A stretch of DNA of 64,000 nt from Eunapius fragilis. Lineage: Eukaryota > Porifera > Demospongiae > Spongillida > Spongillidae. Positions 1-12,428 of this stretch are shown piece after piece. The stretch lies in assembly GCA_963681505.1 (NCBI GenBank), contig OY811980.1:1312542-1376541 (forward strand), written 5' to 3'. Position 1 is the first letter of the stretch. Every line of letters begins with the position of its first letter. The notes under the pieces were generated by a model, which worked only from the letters and a program-made list of their open reading frames with translations, was not told where the DNA came from and did no database searches. The position numbers were made by a program, and so were the translations under genes.

Positions 1-70
1 TGGTACGCGACAAATCCTTTTACCAGAGATAATATATATCTGCTTTTATGACTCTCTCTAAATTTCTCAC

Positions 71-116
71 CTGTAAAGCATACACTTAGAAGAGAGAGAA
101 ACAAAACTGTAGACAT
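71..116 (-). CDS. Exon 1 (signal peptide) of a third receptor gene running off the left edge
   Basis: A 46-base exon starts with ATG at 116-114 and ends in a clean donor (ACAG then gtgaga). It encodes MSTVLFLSLLSVCFT plus one carried base, a short hydrophobic leader typical of a signal peptide. It is nearly identical to 33792-33837, which splices in phase to the first Ig exon of gene A. A TATA-like element lies about 85 bases upstream. The remaining exons would lie left of base 1, so the receptor array continues beyond the window. The exon is short and rests on splice logic and on its duplicate; no downstream exon is visible here. Confidence 0.6.
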
Positions 117-196
117 CTTGGAAAACTTCCGGATCTCCACTCTCAGCACATCTGCTAAGCGGGACCTTCGTTATAGCTCTTAGTCGAACGTAACAA

Positions 197-207
197 TTTA
201 ATTTATA
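197..207 (-). promoter_or_regulatory. TATA box of the left-edge receptor gene
   Basis: On the minus strand this reads TATAAATTAAA, about 85 bases upstream of the ATG at 116. The same element is at 33918-33928 in front of gene A exon 1. Spacing fits a core promoter with a 5' leader of roughly 55-60 bases. Confidence 0.45.
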
Positions 208-3200
208 CAGCTCTTCAACGGTCTATGATATGAACGGAAGGTATCAAGAGTGGGAGTGGCACGATAAGGGGCAGTGTCCATCTCGTGACATAATGGCACT
301 ACACTCATAAAATCAATTCCAACACGCATCAGATGGATGGATCGTACGTTACAACATATGCAGAAATCGGCGGTCACCAGGAACTTAAGTGATGGTGTTC
401 AAAAAGACATCCTATAGCATGTGTTCCGTTGCTAGTACATAGGGGTAGTGTAATTTGAATTTGTGCTGAATTTATAAGTACTAATGGTTCGGATTTATTT
501 TTATTCAAAACAAAGTTAGACTTACCGTACTATTATTTTATGAAAAATGGCTACTCTTGAATTTTATTAACTAACCGCAAGTTATAATACCTCATTTTTA
601 CGTGTAGAAAGGTTGTAAGATGCAAACTGTGCAAATATATATATACCATTACATTGAAGATTTCAGTTCGGGAAAGCAAAACATAGCGTCCTATTAACAT
701 GTACACAAAATCAATGTTTTCTGACCTAATTATTGTATTCCACTGTTTTTTATAAATTGAATCCTAACGAAAAATTGAGTTGCCACCCTTTAATAAGATT
801 TGCAGCACATTGGTACACGTTTTCGTGCCATTTTTTTTTTTTTTTCCATTACATAGACTTTTCTAGTTCGGGGAGCCTTTGAACAATGTTCGGTTACTGG
901 CGCCGCCATCTTGAGCATTACTGAATAAATGGTTGTCATAACAGAAACACGGCTGGCTACATGTATGTAAATGTACACGTAGCTTACTAAATAATTGTAG
1001 TTAGTTTATTAACTCACAAATGCTAACTAACTATTACTGGCCACATCCCTACTTGGCAGGGGCAGATCCAGTATTTTAGTAAGGGGCCGGGGTTCGAGTT
1101 TTATGACCTGATAAAATTAGCCCTGGTTGAGTACGAAAACGGGAGTGAGGGTGGGTGGAGGGATTCGAAATACAAGAACTGAGACGCGATTCGCCGAAGT
1201 GGCTCTAATTTTATGCCGCAAACATCGCTTCATAACCGTTCAAATTTGTCCAACTCCACGGATCCGCTTGGGTAACATGTCACTTATGCGAGCAGTCTGC
1301 TTTGCGAACAGCTAATTATAACGGTTATCGACATTTGTGACCACGCCAGCTAGCGTGTACAGTCAAAGATAATATACCGGTAGGGAAAGGATATTAATAA
1401 ACAAGATAGAACGACTAATTAGATAGCGCTGTTTAGATTAGTCTTAGTCTAGAAGTTGTCGACTAGAGGTAAAAAGCTAAGTCATCGTTGATTCATATCG
1501 CAGACATGCAAATTGTCTGTTCAAATCCTCTCGTGGTCAGAGCACTTATACGAGGGACTAGGTTTATATGGCGGCGGATCCCCCGCTTTTTTATTTGCAA
1601 GATCTAGAACGTTTTTGAAGCTGATCCAGTTCGATTATTAATCAATGTTCCATTATTAATGACTTATTACTTGCGTTGATCGCTCACATTTCCTGCATGC
1701 AATACATACTCGCAGATCACCTTAGCACGAACATTAGGCCGGTTTATTGACAGTGCACTTTTAACCTGGAGTCATCAATCTATTCAACCATGCGTATTTG
1801 ATCATAAATAAGCAACTAATCTTTGTCTTCGTGGCTTTAGAAGGAAATGGAGGAGAGTGATGGACATTAAAGATGGAGCTGGGCTCCCCAGTTACATGGA
1901 CTATAAGTTGTGCAACCTGTTTTATGTTTTCTTTATACTTATGGTTCTTATTCTTGTATGTATCTATAGTTCAGTGATCGATAAGGATAGTATATTTAAG
2001 AGTTTTAGATTTAATAGACTAGCGTGTTCATGGTTTATGATAAACCATGTTAAATAAACTGAACATTTATCCCACTACATCCGTTATGAATTGTGAAGGA
2101 CGAAAGAATATAGTGGTAGTAAACAGATGCCAATACCTGACCTTTGTTATTGTCATAACCAGTATGGTTGCAAGGAAACAATGCCTGCATACTATCTGCT
2201 GCACTCTGCATTGTATCCATATACCATGCACGGAATGCGTGCACCTTTATAATTATATACAAATATATCAGTAGGTGTACCTGCACAAATTATGAAGGCC
2301 TATACTGATTATGCATAACAGCGAATGCACATGCATCCATGCATCAGTGCAATTGGTAGACCTGCACTGGCAGCAAGTTAGTTCTAATCTCTTAATTCAT
2401 CATGCATTTTCCATGCATGCAATTGAGAACTGGTTTGACTTTCTTCGCGTATATGAGTAAATTGCACTTCCGAGTCAAAGCATTCATTAGCAGCGGTGCA
2501 GTCATGTTATCCTGCACCGTATTGTCTTGCATAATGCACAATCTTAATTAATCGCAGACTATGACAGATCACCATCTACTCGCAATGCATGCATGCACGG
2601 ATAATGCTCGTAACTAGTGAAATGAACAAGAAAAGCGTGGAAATTGTAACGGAGCGTTGTCCGAGGTTACCACGCTGGCAATAGAGCCCTATATAAAAAT
2701 CCAAACACTTTGAAAGTAATGCCGCGAGTGCTACTGACAAAGAGAATGACATGAGGCATACCCCCACGTGGCACGACACATCAAGTATTATATAAATCCA
2801 CTGGGTTCGAGCAAGGATTGCAATAGTTAAAAATCCTTGGTTCGAGCTATTAACTGGTTCAAGTAGACAACATGTTGTGTGCACGCATGATTTCTGAATG
2901 TTTGGTCCATACTCTAGCAAACAGAAGTCCCATGCAGAGCTGGTTTGGCTTTCTTCGCGTATATGCATGGGTAAACTGCACTTCAAAGCATTCATTAGTA
3001 GCGGTGCAGTCATATTATCTTGCACCGTATATTGTCTTGCATAATGCACAATTTTAGCAGACTATGACAGCATAACAATCTATACAGCATGCATGCACGG
3101 GTAATGCTCGAAACTAGTAAAATGAACAAAAAAAGCGTGGAAATTGTAACTGAGCGTTGTCCGAGGTAACCAGGCTGTCAATAGAGTCCTATATAAGCGT

Positions 3201-4633
3201 TGAAACAGACAACCACTTTGAAAGTAATGCCGCGAGTGCTACTGACAAAGAGAATGACATGAGGCATATCCCACGGGGCACGACACATCAAGTATTATAA
3301 ATCCACTGGGTTCGAGCAAGGATTGTAATAGATAATAATCCTTGGTTCGAGCTACTAGCTGATTCAAGTAGACAATATACTGCATGTGTGCACGTATGAT
3401 TTCTGAATGTTTGAACCTCCATATTCTAGCACGCAGAAGTCCCTATCAGCATGCGTTGCATTATTTATTTATCAACTGACTTTTCAATCCATGCACATAC
3501 ACTGTATGCGTGGGCGTACCGCAGTAGTATCGTAGTGCCACACCCTCTTGGCACGCTGTATTATAAATGTAGACTTAAAAGTTATTTTACTATTAAATTA
3601 ATTACATGTGCACGTTTCGTCAGTAGACGTCATGAATTATTAAAAGTATTGTAGATGATATTTATAATATCATCTTTTAAATACATATATGAATAAATTA
3701 TGCGTGGTTGAAATTAATTCATTTGTCTTGATTTTAGTAAATGAGTGCTTAATGTTTATTTCATGAAAAATGCATATTGTAATCAAATCGATTTTTAGAG
3801 TATATTAAACATCTTTGAAATTCAATGTGGAAAAAAAAGCAGGATGACCGCGATGTATATGGGCCATTTCTGGATATGATACACACATGCATGCATTGTT
3901 TTTGAATAATGCAGCTGACGTTTTGAAAGGGTTGTACTCATTGGTGAAATTAGTAACACATGGTGAAGCAAAGCCACTGGAGACAAAGGCTAGCTGACCG
4001 GCGCAGTTTTCTGTCACTATTCAGAGGGCAATGGAATGCATGATGCAGCATCGGTTTAGGAACTTTGTCTCCAAGCCCCTCCTCATATGATGCTTCCATG
4101 CATGCATACCACCTCACATTGTATGCCCCTCACAAGATGTAGCTAGAGACATGCTTGGAGCTGTATATCACACTTGACATATAATAACATCAAGTATGAT
4201 ACCAAGCACACCAGATTTTTCCCAGCTTGAATCTCGAGAGATTGGTGGCACAGTACATTTGACATGACTTTTACTCAAGTCGTTTTTCCCCTTTTTTAAA
4301 GGTTTCGCTTCCATTGAATTGCTGGGCGGCCATTTTTTTTCTACACAAGGTCCCATCACTGACTATAAGCTATTTGTATGTAAAACCAATAATATCCTGT
4401 TTACCCCGCCTGTCTGTATCCGCCTCCGTTAATAATTATGTGTAACTAGCGTGTCCCCGTGAAAAATCACGGGCTGATTATTCGTCTCGCTGTTATTCGT
4501 CTCGCTATTCATTTGCCAGATGAACAGTTGGTCTACCTCCTAGCTCCTCTTTTTTTACTGTTTTACCCAATGTTGCATATATATGTTCTAACATACGGTT
4601 ACTACGCAACCACTATAGAGAGGTTACAGTGTC
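208..4633. other. Intergenic flank with no supported gene (copy A)
   Basis: AT-rich sequence with only short open frames that change freely between the two copies. It has many GCATGCATG-type palindromes around 2310-3100. The stretch about 2424-2880 is imperfectly repeated at about 2935-3420. No RNA gene is recognisable. Confidence 0.6.
2424..3420. repeat. Local tandem duplication, two imperfect copies of about 0.5 kb
   Basis: The segment from about 2424 (tttcttcgcgtatatg, tgcaccgtat, catgcatgcacgg, tgtccgaggt, cactgggttcgagcaagg) recurs in the same order from about 2935. Copy B of the large duplication (36310-36860) has only one such unit. That unit begins like the first copy and ends like the second, with a short unique piece at about 36600-36632. 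Confidence 0.7.
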
Positions 4634-4635
4634 AT

Positions 4636-4767
4636 CCCGGGAAGATTGGCGGCCATATTTTTTGGTGTCTCCAGTTCTGTTACAGAATGTTTCCAATCTG
4701 TAACAGATTGTTTACAGCCTGTAACAGAACGGGGACACCAAAAAACATGGCCACCGATCTTCCCGGG
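4636..4767. mobile_element. MITE-like inverted repeat (copy A)
   Basis: Two arms of about 50 bases face each other, beginning cccgggaagattggcggcca and ending with its near-complement, around a centre with repeated ctgttacag motifs. No coding capacity is seen. The same element in copy B (38089-38364) is split by a 143-bp insertion. Confidence 0.65.
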
Positions 4768-4968
4768 ACATGCACGCGCAATACAAATACTTCATGGAAT
4801 TATTATGTCAGATGGTAACTACATGTTCTCGGCCTGTATGATGAGACTTGAGAGTGAACCACAATAGCGTTGCTTTTATTCTTTCAGACCTGTACAGGCG
4901 TGTAGGTTTTGTGGCAGGCATGGTCGCTAAGTACGCGTTGCTATGTACCTTTGTGGGAGGTGGGCGTT

Positions 4969-5033
4969 CCTATTGGTTGCTAGGTAAGGTACGCGTACCT
5001 AGCAACCAATAGGCGCTAGGCCGAGTATATAAA
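4969..5033 (+). promoter_or_regulatory. CCAAT palindrome followed by TATA box (copy A)
   Basis: Perfect 18-base arms at 4969-4986 and 4996-5013 (cctattggttgctaggta) each carry a CCAAT box. The loop is 9 bases. TATATAAA follows at 5026-5033 on the plus strand. The arrangement is kept exactly in copy B. The retroelement relic starts about 330 bases downstream, so this may be its old promoter or a live one for an unseen transcript. Confidence 0.4.
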
Positions 5034-5364
5034 TGAGTTACGCGGACGTACGTACGTACGTTGGAAATTATAATATTAGATTTCAATTTGTTAAATAATA
5101 ATAATGTACATTATAGGAATACATGAATGCATAACGATAACTAACCTACATATTACATATTAACTATTACATAATATACAAGAATACATAAACTAACATA
5201 TGGCTAACAACAACACATCTAACATGTACTCATGCTGATGCACTTAATCACTCACACACAGAACTAAAAGTCATCTAAGCCATCAAAGGAACTTAATGTT
5301 CCCAAGACGGAGGTGGAATTTCCTCTCTGGATTGCCACGGAAAGGCGCTGGAGTAAGAACTGGT

Positions 5365-7562
5365 AGGATTGTGAGTCTTCAGTAGTTTGGTGCAGACGAT
5401 GGCCAAGGTCCTTAATTACAGCTTCAGCAAATTGGTCCATCTAGCCCGATCCACACCTCCCTCCTTGGTAGCAGAAGCATTGAAGGTGTATGATGATGAC
5501 GTCCGCCAATGCTTTTCAGAAAGTACCTCTATTGACACAACAGACAAGACATGGTTACAGGCCCAGTTAAGCCTCAGCAGGGGAGGACTAGGCCTTCATT
5601 CCTTGTCACATCATTCCTCGGCTGCTTACATAGCCTCTTTGAGTGCATCTGGCCAGGGAATTACAGATGATCGACACCTCAATCATTTTATAATTCCATC
5701 CTTTCTACATCTAACACCATCTCAGCCATTGACATCACAGACTCAGTGCATGGACAAAGGGTTCTTCTGTCTTCCAAGCTCGAAGACCATCAGTTGATGG
5801 AACTGTATAGAACTGTATGGAACTGTATAACTCTGCCTCCATGCCTGATAAAGCTCGCCTACAGTCTCTATCATCACCCCATGCTTCAGCTTGGTTATCT
5901 GTAATACCCTCACCTGGATCACAGTCCCACCTTGAGCCCAATGAATTCCAAATTGCTTTGAAGTGGTGGTTAGGCGTTGGTGTCTCGGAAGGATCTACAT
6001 GTGTGTACTGCCCTAACCATTCACTGGATCACCTTGGCCATCACTCCCTGACATGCAAACGTGGTGGTGATGTGGTTACATGCCACAACAGATTAAGGGA
6101 TGTTTTAGTGGAGTATTGTCACCTGGCACATGTTGGCTGTCAAGTAGAGATGGGAAGTGGATGGGGATCAGAGAAGAGCAGAACACTGCCAGCTGATGTT
6201 CTGATTCCTAATTGGTCATTAGGCAAGCCAGTTGCACTTGACCTTACTGTCACATCACTGCTCAATGCTGAAATAATTTCCGAAGCGAGTGTGGCAGCTG
6301 AGTCTGCAGCATATGCAGCAGAACAGAGAAAACACATTGCAAATGACCCTAAGTGCAATGAGCTGGGTTGAATCTGTGTCCCCCTGGCTGTAGAACTTTA
6401 TGGGTGATGGGGATTGGAAGCCAGGCAAACTATCTCAACTTGGATCACGTTTAGCTTGTCAGCTGCATTGTTCCATATCCCAGGCTATCACCCAACTGTA
6501 CGAAAATCTGAGCATAACTCTGGTAAGGGCAAATGCTAGAGCTCTGCTAGCAAGGTGTGCAGGCTGTAAGGATGGTCCAAGCGATGATTTCTTAGAATAG
6601 GTTTTCAAATATAAAATTGCCTCCCTTTGTGCTTCCGGCTTTGGTGATGCACAGAATCCACACCTATCTCACACGGTTGATCTCTTCAACAAGCTTGTCC
6701 CCCGTCTGAGGTAATCTCTGTGGATGCTATCACTACCTCACCTGTCCACCAAAGGGTACTGTCAAAGAAACTAGAGGACCACCAGTTCTCTTTGTTGTTG
6801 GAAGCATCATCACCTGCCAACAAGGCTCGGCTGCTCTCTGTGTCAGCACCTCATGCTGCATCCTGGCTACTGGTCACACCTTCTCCTGGCCTCGACCTAC
6901 ACCTTGACCCTAATGAGCTGCAAATTTCCATCCAACGGTGGCTAGGGATAGACACAGCTAGAGGCTCCTCGTGCTCTCTGTGTCCTGGCTTAGCTCTTGA
7001 CCGCCTTGGCAACCACGCTACTACATGTGTATGGGGTGGTGATGTCGTTACCCGCCACAACCATCTGCGTAACGTGATTGTTGAGTTTTGCCATCGTGCC
7101 CATCTTGGAGTGAGAGTAGAGTCGGGCAGTGGCATTACACCAGACTTAAGCCGCACCCGGCCAGCGGATGTACTTGTTCTCAATTGGGAGAGAGGGAAAC
7201 ATGCTGCCCTTGACATCACAGTGACCTCTCCCTTAATCCCTTCTATCCTAACAGCAGCAAGCTTGTCTGAAGGGGCTGCAGCGGAGGATGCGGAGGTCAG
7301 GAAGCACAGAGCAAATGACCCAAAGTGTTCAGAGCTGGGTTGGGTGTGTATCCCACTTTCGGTAGAGACTTATGGAAACTGGGGTAGGGAAGCCCAATCT
7401 ACTTTCTCTCGCCTAGCTTCTCACCTTGCCATCATCACCTCTTCCCACAAAGGTAAGGTGTTCACAGAGCTATGAGCAGGCTGAACTTCACCCTGGTTCA
7501 GGCTGTGGCTAGAGCCTTATTGGCAAGATGTGCTCCCTCCCTTGGCCTCCAGGATATCGTTT
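5365..7562 (+). pseudogene. Non-LTR retrotransposon ORF2 3' end, two tandem modules (copy A)
   Basis: Open pieces at 5387-5797, 5817-6371, 6400-6600 and 6720-7475 encode the region downstream of the reverse transcriptase in a non-LTR retrotransposon type common in invertebrates. Signs are W.QAQLS..RGGLGLHS, a Cys/His knuckle (C..C...LD..G.H...C), GGDVV..HN.LR and RPADVL..NW..GK..A.D.TVTS. The catalytic RT domain is absent. The knuckle module occurs twice (about 5820-6600 and 6720-7480) as diverged paralogues, so one 5'-truncated element lies behind another or the end was duplicated. Stops and frame changes show it is dead. Confidence 0.8.
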
Positions 7563-8674
7563 GAATTTTTCTATGCAATGTGTTGTTTACGTTTAAAAGT
7601 ACAGAATTATGTATTCATATATTCCTATAAGTATATATAGTAGTCCCAAGGATATATACTATTAAAAAGGTAAAGCAGTACAATAAAACCTTATTTAATA
7701 AGTTTGTTGACTTCTTATAGAATCAGCCCGTGATTGTTCACGAGGTGCAGGTATATAACCGCGTTAAAACGTTTTGTATTGAATCTTCCGGAAAGCATGA
7801 GCTGCAGAACTTCCTTGTTAAGAGTTTCCTAGCTCTACTTGGTGTTTAACTAAACTATGAGAACAGCAAACGTAATGTCCAAAAAGCATATAGCAGACGT
7901 GAGACCAAGCGATCAGTCGTCGTAGCTGGTAGTGGACACAGGTAGCCCTTTTTGCTACTACATAGGAGTTGCATGTAGACGTCACGTGCGTCTTACATAA
8001 TGTGTATTGTTGCCATATAAGAAAACGAGAGCGAATGACGGAGGAAGAAGGCGGGAACCGTCGTACATATTTATTACGTATTGCTCCTATATATAGCAAC
8101 ATACGGTTATTTATAGCACTAAGCAATGACGTGTCACAATACAAGTGGGGAGTCACAATAAAAGTTTCCGACTACGATTGTAGTTATATATGATATTCAG
8201 GCCATTTCAGGGGCGTAGATAACTTTTCAAACCTGGTCTAATTGCAACTCAGTAGCGGGTGATTACGTCACAGCTAAGCGTTCTCTCTTGCGATGACGTA
8301 ATATATAGAACATTACATCATGGCACGAGTATCACACCTATTATATTTTTTAAAGTTACAAATGGCGAAGTGTAATGAACGATGTCGTTGCTCAACCTTG
8401 CTTATAAAGGCTGACTAACTGACTAAGCTTCTTTCTTACAGCGTCTAGATAGACTTGTAGATACGATTCTTCTGTTTCCCGCTACAGTGATGTTTCATAA
8501 TATGGTCAATAATAGAATTAACGCATTGTTGTAAATATATATATATGGCAGCTTGACAAGGAAATAACTATACATGTGCCAAAGGAACAACGGAAGGAGG
8601 GAGCATAATCAACTTCACACAATCAATCAGTAGGTTGGGTTCAAACACCACTGCGCTTTAAAAATTAAATTTGA

Positions 8675-8713
<39 letters not shown>

Positions 8714-8720
8714 TATTTTA
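7563..8720. other. Intergenic stretch between retroelement relic and cassette alpha (copy A)
   Basis: No supported gene. It contains paired CRE-like sites (8263-8301) and a (CA)n run (about 8676-8712) just downstream of the cassette stop codon. Confidence 0.5.
8263..8308. promoter_or_regulatory. Facing CRE-like sites next to a TATATA run (copy A)
   Basis: TTACGTCA at 8263-8270 and TGACGTAA at 8294-8301 form an inverted pair 23 bases apart. TATATA follows at 8302-8307. Both 8-mers are full ATF/CREB-type sites and are kept in copy B (41859-41866, 41890-41897). The target gene is unknown; the site lies about 420 bases beyond the 3' end of cassette alpha. Confidence 0.35.
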
Positions 8721-10266
8721 TCATTTGAAGTTTGAATAATCGCTAAGGGAGTTGACATATTCCTTGATAGCTCGGTAGATAAATCTGTACTGTTCCTGTG
8801 AGTGTGCACCACCAAAGGAGATACAGATGAGATAATAGGTAAGTGTATGTGTGTCTACACTTACCGGTGTTCTGACCATGTTTGGCCTCTGCGTCCTCAG
8901 AAGTCTGACAGTGTGTTGGAGGTCAACCACACCCTCTATTTTCAGGCGATCAATGGCTATCATTATTGCACAAAGGGCACCAGTCCTACCAACACCATCA
9001 CTGGTTCGTAGAGATAGTGAGGGAGATAAGTGTGGGAGTTGTGTGAGGGGAATAGCAGCAAGAGAGGTGTGGCAGGAGGTGTGGCAAGAGGTGTGGCAAG
9101 AGGTGTGGCAGGAGGTGAAAGAGTGGGAGTGAGAGAGTGAAGGAAGGTGAGATGGGGATGGGGTTGAGATGGGTGTGTGGGATGTGTGTGTGGGGTGTGT
9201 GGGGGGGTGGGGATTGGAGGGAGGGTAGACACACCTGCAGTGGATGACGATTGGTCTGTTCCCTGACTGCATCTGTACCTTCATCACCCGCTCACACAAC
9301 TCAACAATACCCTCTGCATGCTCTGGTGCTTTGCTCTCTGACCAGGACTGGTAGTGGTAGTGATGAACAACCAGGGAATTGCTCACTTCAGACTGTGTGT
9401 GTATGGGGGGGGAGGGGCAATTTTCCTTTGTGACTGAGCTGAGAGGTAGGTATGCTGGGGGAGGGGGGAGGGGGAAGGGGAGGGTAGTCTAACCGTCTGC
9501 AAAGTAACTTTGAGTTTGCGAATGTTATAGTTTTCAAGTGTCTTCACAGAGAGCAGCTCCACAGTTATGGAGTCGTATGTCTCGGGTGTTTGTACGGCAG
9601 CAGGCCAGTACTGGGGACACAACACCTAGTGCAGCACAAAAATAGAATAGTCACATCAAAATCAGCCGGTTAAACCGGTTCTCCAGTAGGTGACTCACAT
9701 CATCATCCTCGGTCAGCTGATTGAGCATGACAATCACTTGTATTTTGTGGTCCCAAACCATCCTCCAAAAGTCACCAACAGTGCTCTGCAGCGGTCCCTG
9801 GGCAGCTATGTAGTAACCTTTTCTGTAGTACCCCTGCAACCAGACGGTGAGCAAGTTGGATGGTCAGGCTTCAGTGATACATATAAAAATTGAGCCTATG
9901 CCTGTTGCAATTTTGGCATTGGTTAAACATTAGGGCGAGGATCACAAGGGACTGACCACAACCACAAAACATTAGCCACATCCACAACAGGCAACTTATC
10001 ATAGGTGTCACCAGCATGTCATTGGAAATCAGAAATCCAATATTGTCGGCACAAGTGTCTGTCAGCATTCAACCCATGCACACATCTGTATATAAATGGG
10101 GCACTTTTTGTCTTCTAAATCTTGTTGTGGAACAGTCCACAAAAAGTATAAAATGCTAACAATTTTAGGTAGCGGAACATCACCATTACCTACGAATTGA
10201 CATGTTACCATTGGTCATGTATCATATGTTCCTGTTCCCTTCCACCCATGACAATTAAAAGATACA

Positions 10267-10307
<41 letters not shown>

Positions 10308-11666
10308 ACATCTATAAGGCTAGCGTTGATGTAAAGTGCTGCATTGTTCAGCTGGACAAGGTTGTAATCAACTAAATGACAGGAAAAAATCAGCTCAAGT
10401 GAAGTGAAATAACATTACAAAAGCAAATACAATTAATTAACAGCATGCATGAAGGGTATAGAGGGTTAAAATGTCCATTCGATTACAATCAATATGATAC
10501 CTGTCACAACAAAATTCAGCACATGACCTGGCTACACTAAGATGGTGATAATCCCAGAGGGGCTAACATTGTTCTTGAACTTACACGGAAGAGCATATGA
10601 AAACAAGTTCTTTGTTTGGTTATCGTGTTTTGTTGCTGTGGCGAAGTAGTGTGGTAGAAGTCTGGGACTTTTCATGGCCTGTATACAACAGAGAGCACAT
10701 GGCTCACCACTAACATCAATAACACACAACAGAACAGCCTATTTTCAGCAACAAAAATTGATTTCCTCCCACCCGGCCCCCACCCCCACCACCCGAGAAA
10801 CCATTTGAAGGGGCTAGAAGCTCTACTTACATCAAATTCAATTTGATATCCTCTCTGTGTGCCCCTGACTTTTTCCAGCTTTTCAACCCTCTCCCCAAGC
10901 TTTTCTGCAGGGATGACCGCGTCACAGTAAGTGATTCCCTCGAGGATTGCATCATGGAGAAACACGTACTGATCCTGGGGACAAGGGGGAGGAGTGGTTA
11001 GAGGGGACAAGGGGGAGGAGTGGTTAGAGGGGACAAGGGGGAGGAGTGGTTAGAGGGGACAAGGGGGAGGAGTGGTTAGAGGGGACAAGGGGGAGGAGTG
11101 GTTAGAGGTACCATCCCCTGTCCTTAGTCACACCCTAACCTCTGTCTGAACCATTAAGTTTCTGCAATTCCTCATTATCTTGATGTACATGTATGGGTTC
11201 ACCACCCTCTCGACCCTTGCTCTCTGAAGCTCCACATCGATGGCAAGGAAGGTACCAGTACGACCAACCCCGGCACTAGGAGGGAAAGATGTAGGTAAAC
11301 CAGCACCTTCTTAGCCTCATACAGCACTGTGACAATCCTGTTATGCCTTTTAAGACGTGCTATCAGTGCTCTTGCTGGGCTTTAATTAGAGAAACATTGT
11401 GCCCATTTTACCTGCAGTGAACCACGATGGGCTGTGGCTGCAGGCTGCAAGGTTGGTGCTGTCTCATGCGCTGCAGGAAGTGGAGGAGGGAGGTGGGAGA
11501 ACGGGGGACTCCAAAGTCCGGCCATGACACAAAGTGGAACTGGGCCACAAATCGTGCTTCCCTCGATCCGTTCTGGAGGGAGGACAGTTGGAAGTGGACG
11601 TATGTGGTACAACCTGACACCAGATATATACGCCAAAGATGCTCTCACATGCATCATACAATGCAC

Positions 11667-11699
<33 letters not shown>

Positions 11700-11711
11700 A
11701 CACACACAAAC

Positions 11712-11767
<56 letters not shown>

Positions 11768-11938
11768 CATACTGCTTGTATAGTAAAATGGCGATGTTCA
11801 AAGTCTGCAAATGTTGATGTGTCCATGTGAGTCACTGTGATGTTGGCATAGACCTGACTTCCACTAGAAGGCCAATATTGACTGCATTTGATCTGAGAGG
11901 CAGGAAAGGTGATGTGTAAATATGCAGGATGACCATAT

Positions 11939-12010
<72 letters not shown>

Positions 12011-12381
12011 GGCACACATAGCTACACATTGCGGCAGAGCTTGAGAGGTTCAAAGTACATGTTTTTGTGTATGTTTGATTATAAAGCAATTCCCTTTAAA
12101 AAAAAAGGAGATTAAGTACCAGGAGGTTAAGTACCAGGAGGTTAAGTACCAGGTATGATTGTAGACATGGATGGGTAGACACATTGCACGTTTAGCAGCA
12201 TGCATTACCTCACACTAATACTACTGCTGAACCAACTTGATGAGTATATTCATACTCATCAAGTTGGTTCAGCAGTAGTATTGGTGTGAGGTAATGCATT
12301 CCTACTAAATTTGCTTTACCTAGTCACATCTCATTATTAATTCAGTTATGAACAAATGGGATGAAAAAGAAATGTGTAGGG

Positions 12382-12428
<47 letters not shown>

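Noticed and set aside
1500-1545. tRNA-like B box (gttcaaatcc)
   Set aside because: No matching A box or cloverleaf; at most a SINE-type trace.
1857-2057. Small plus-strand frame with a hydrophobic segment (66 codons; 35740-35979 in copy B)
   Set aside because: The stop is lost in copy B and most differences change the amino acid; no domain and no splice context.
7818-8156. 112-codon minus-strand frame, also in copy B
   Set aside because: The frame continues past the end in copy B because of an indel; no domain; lies in intergenic sequence.
11382-12089. Cys-Val and Thr-His repeat frames
   Set aside because: Translations of CA/TG microsatellites.
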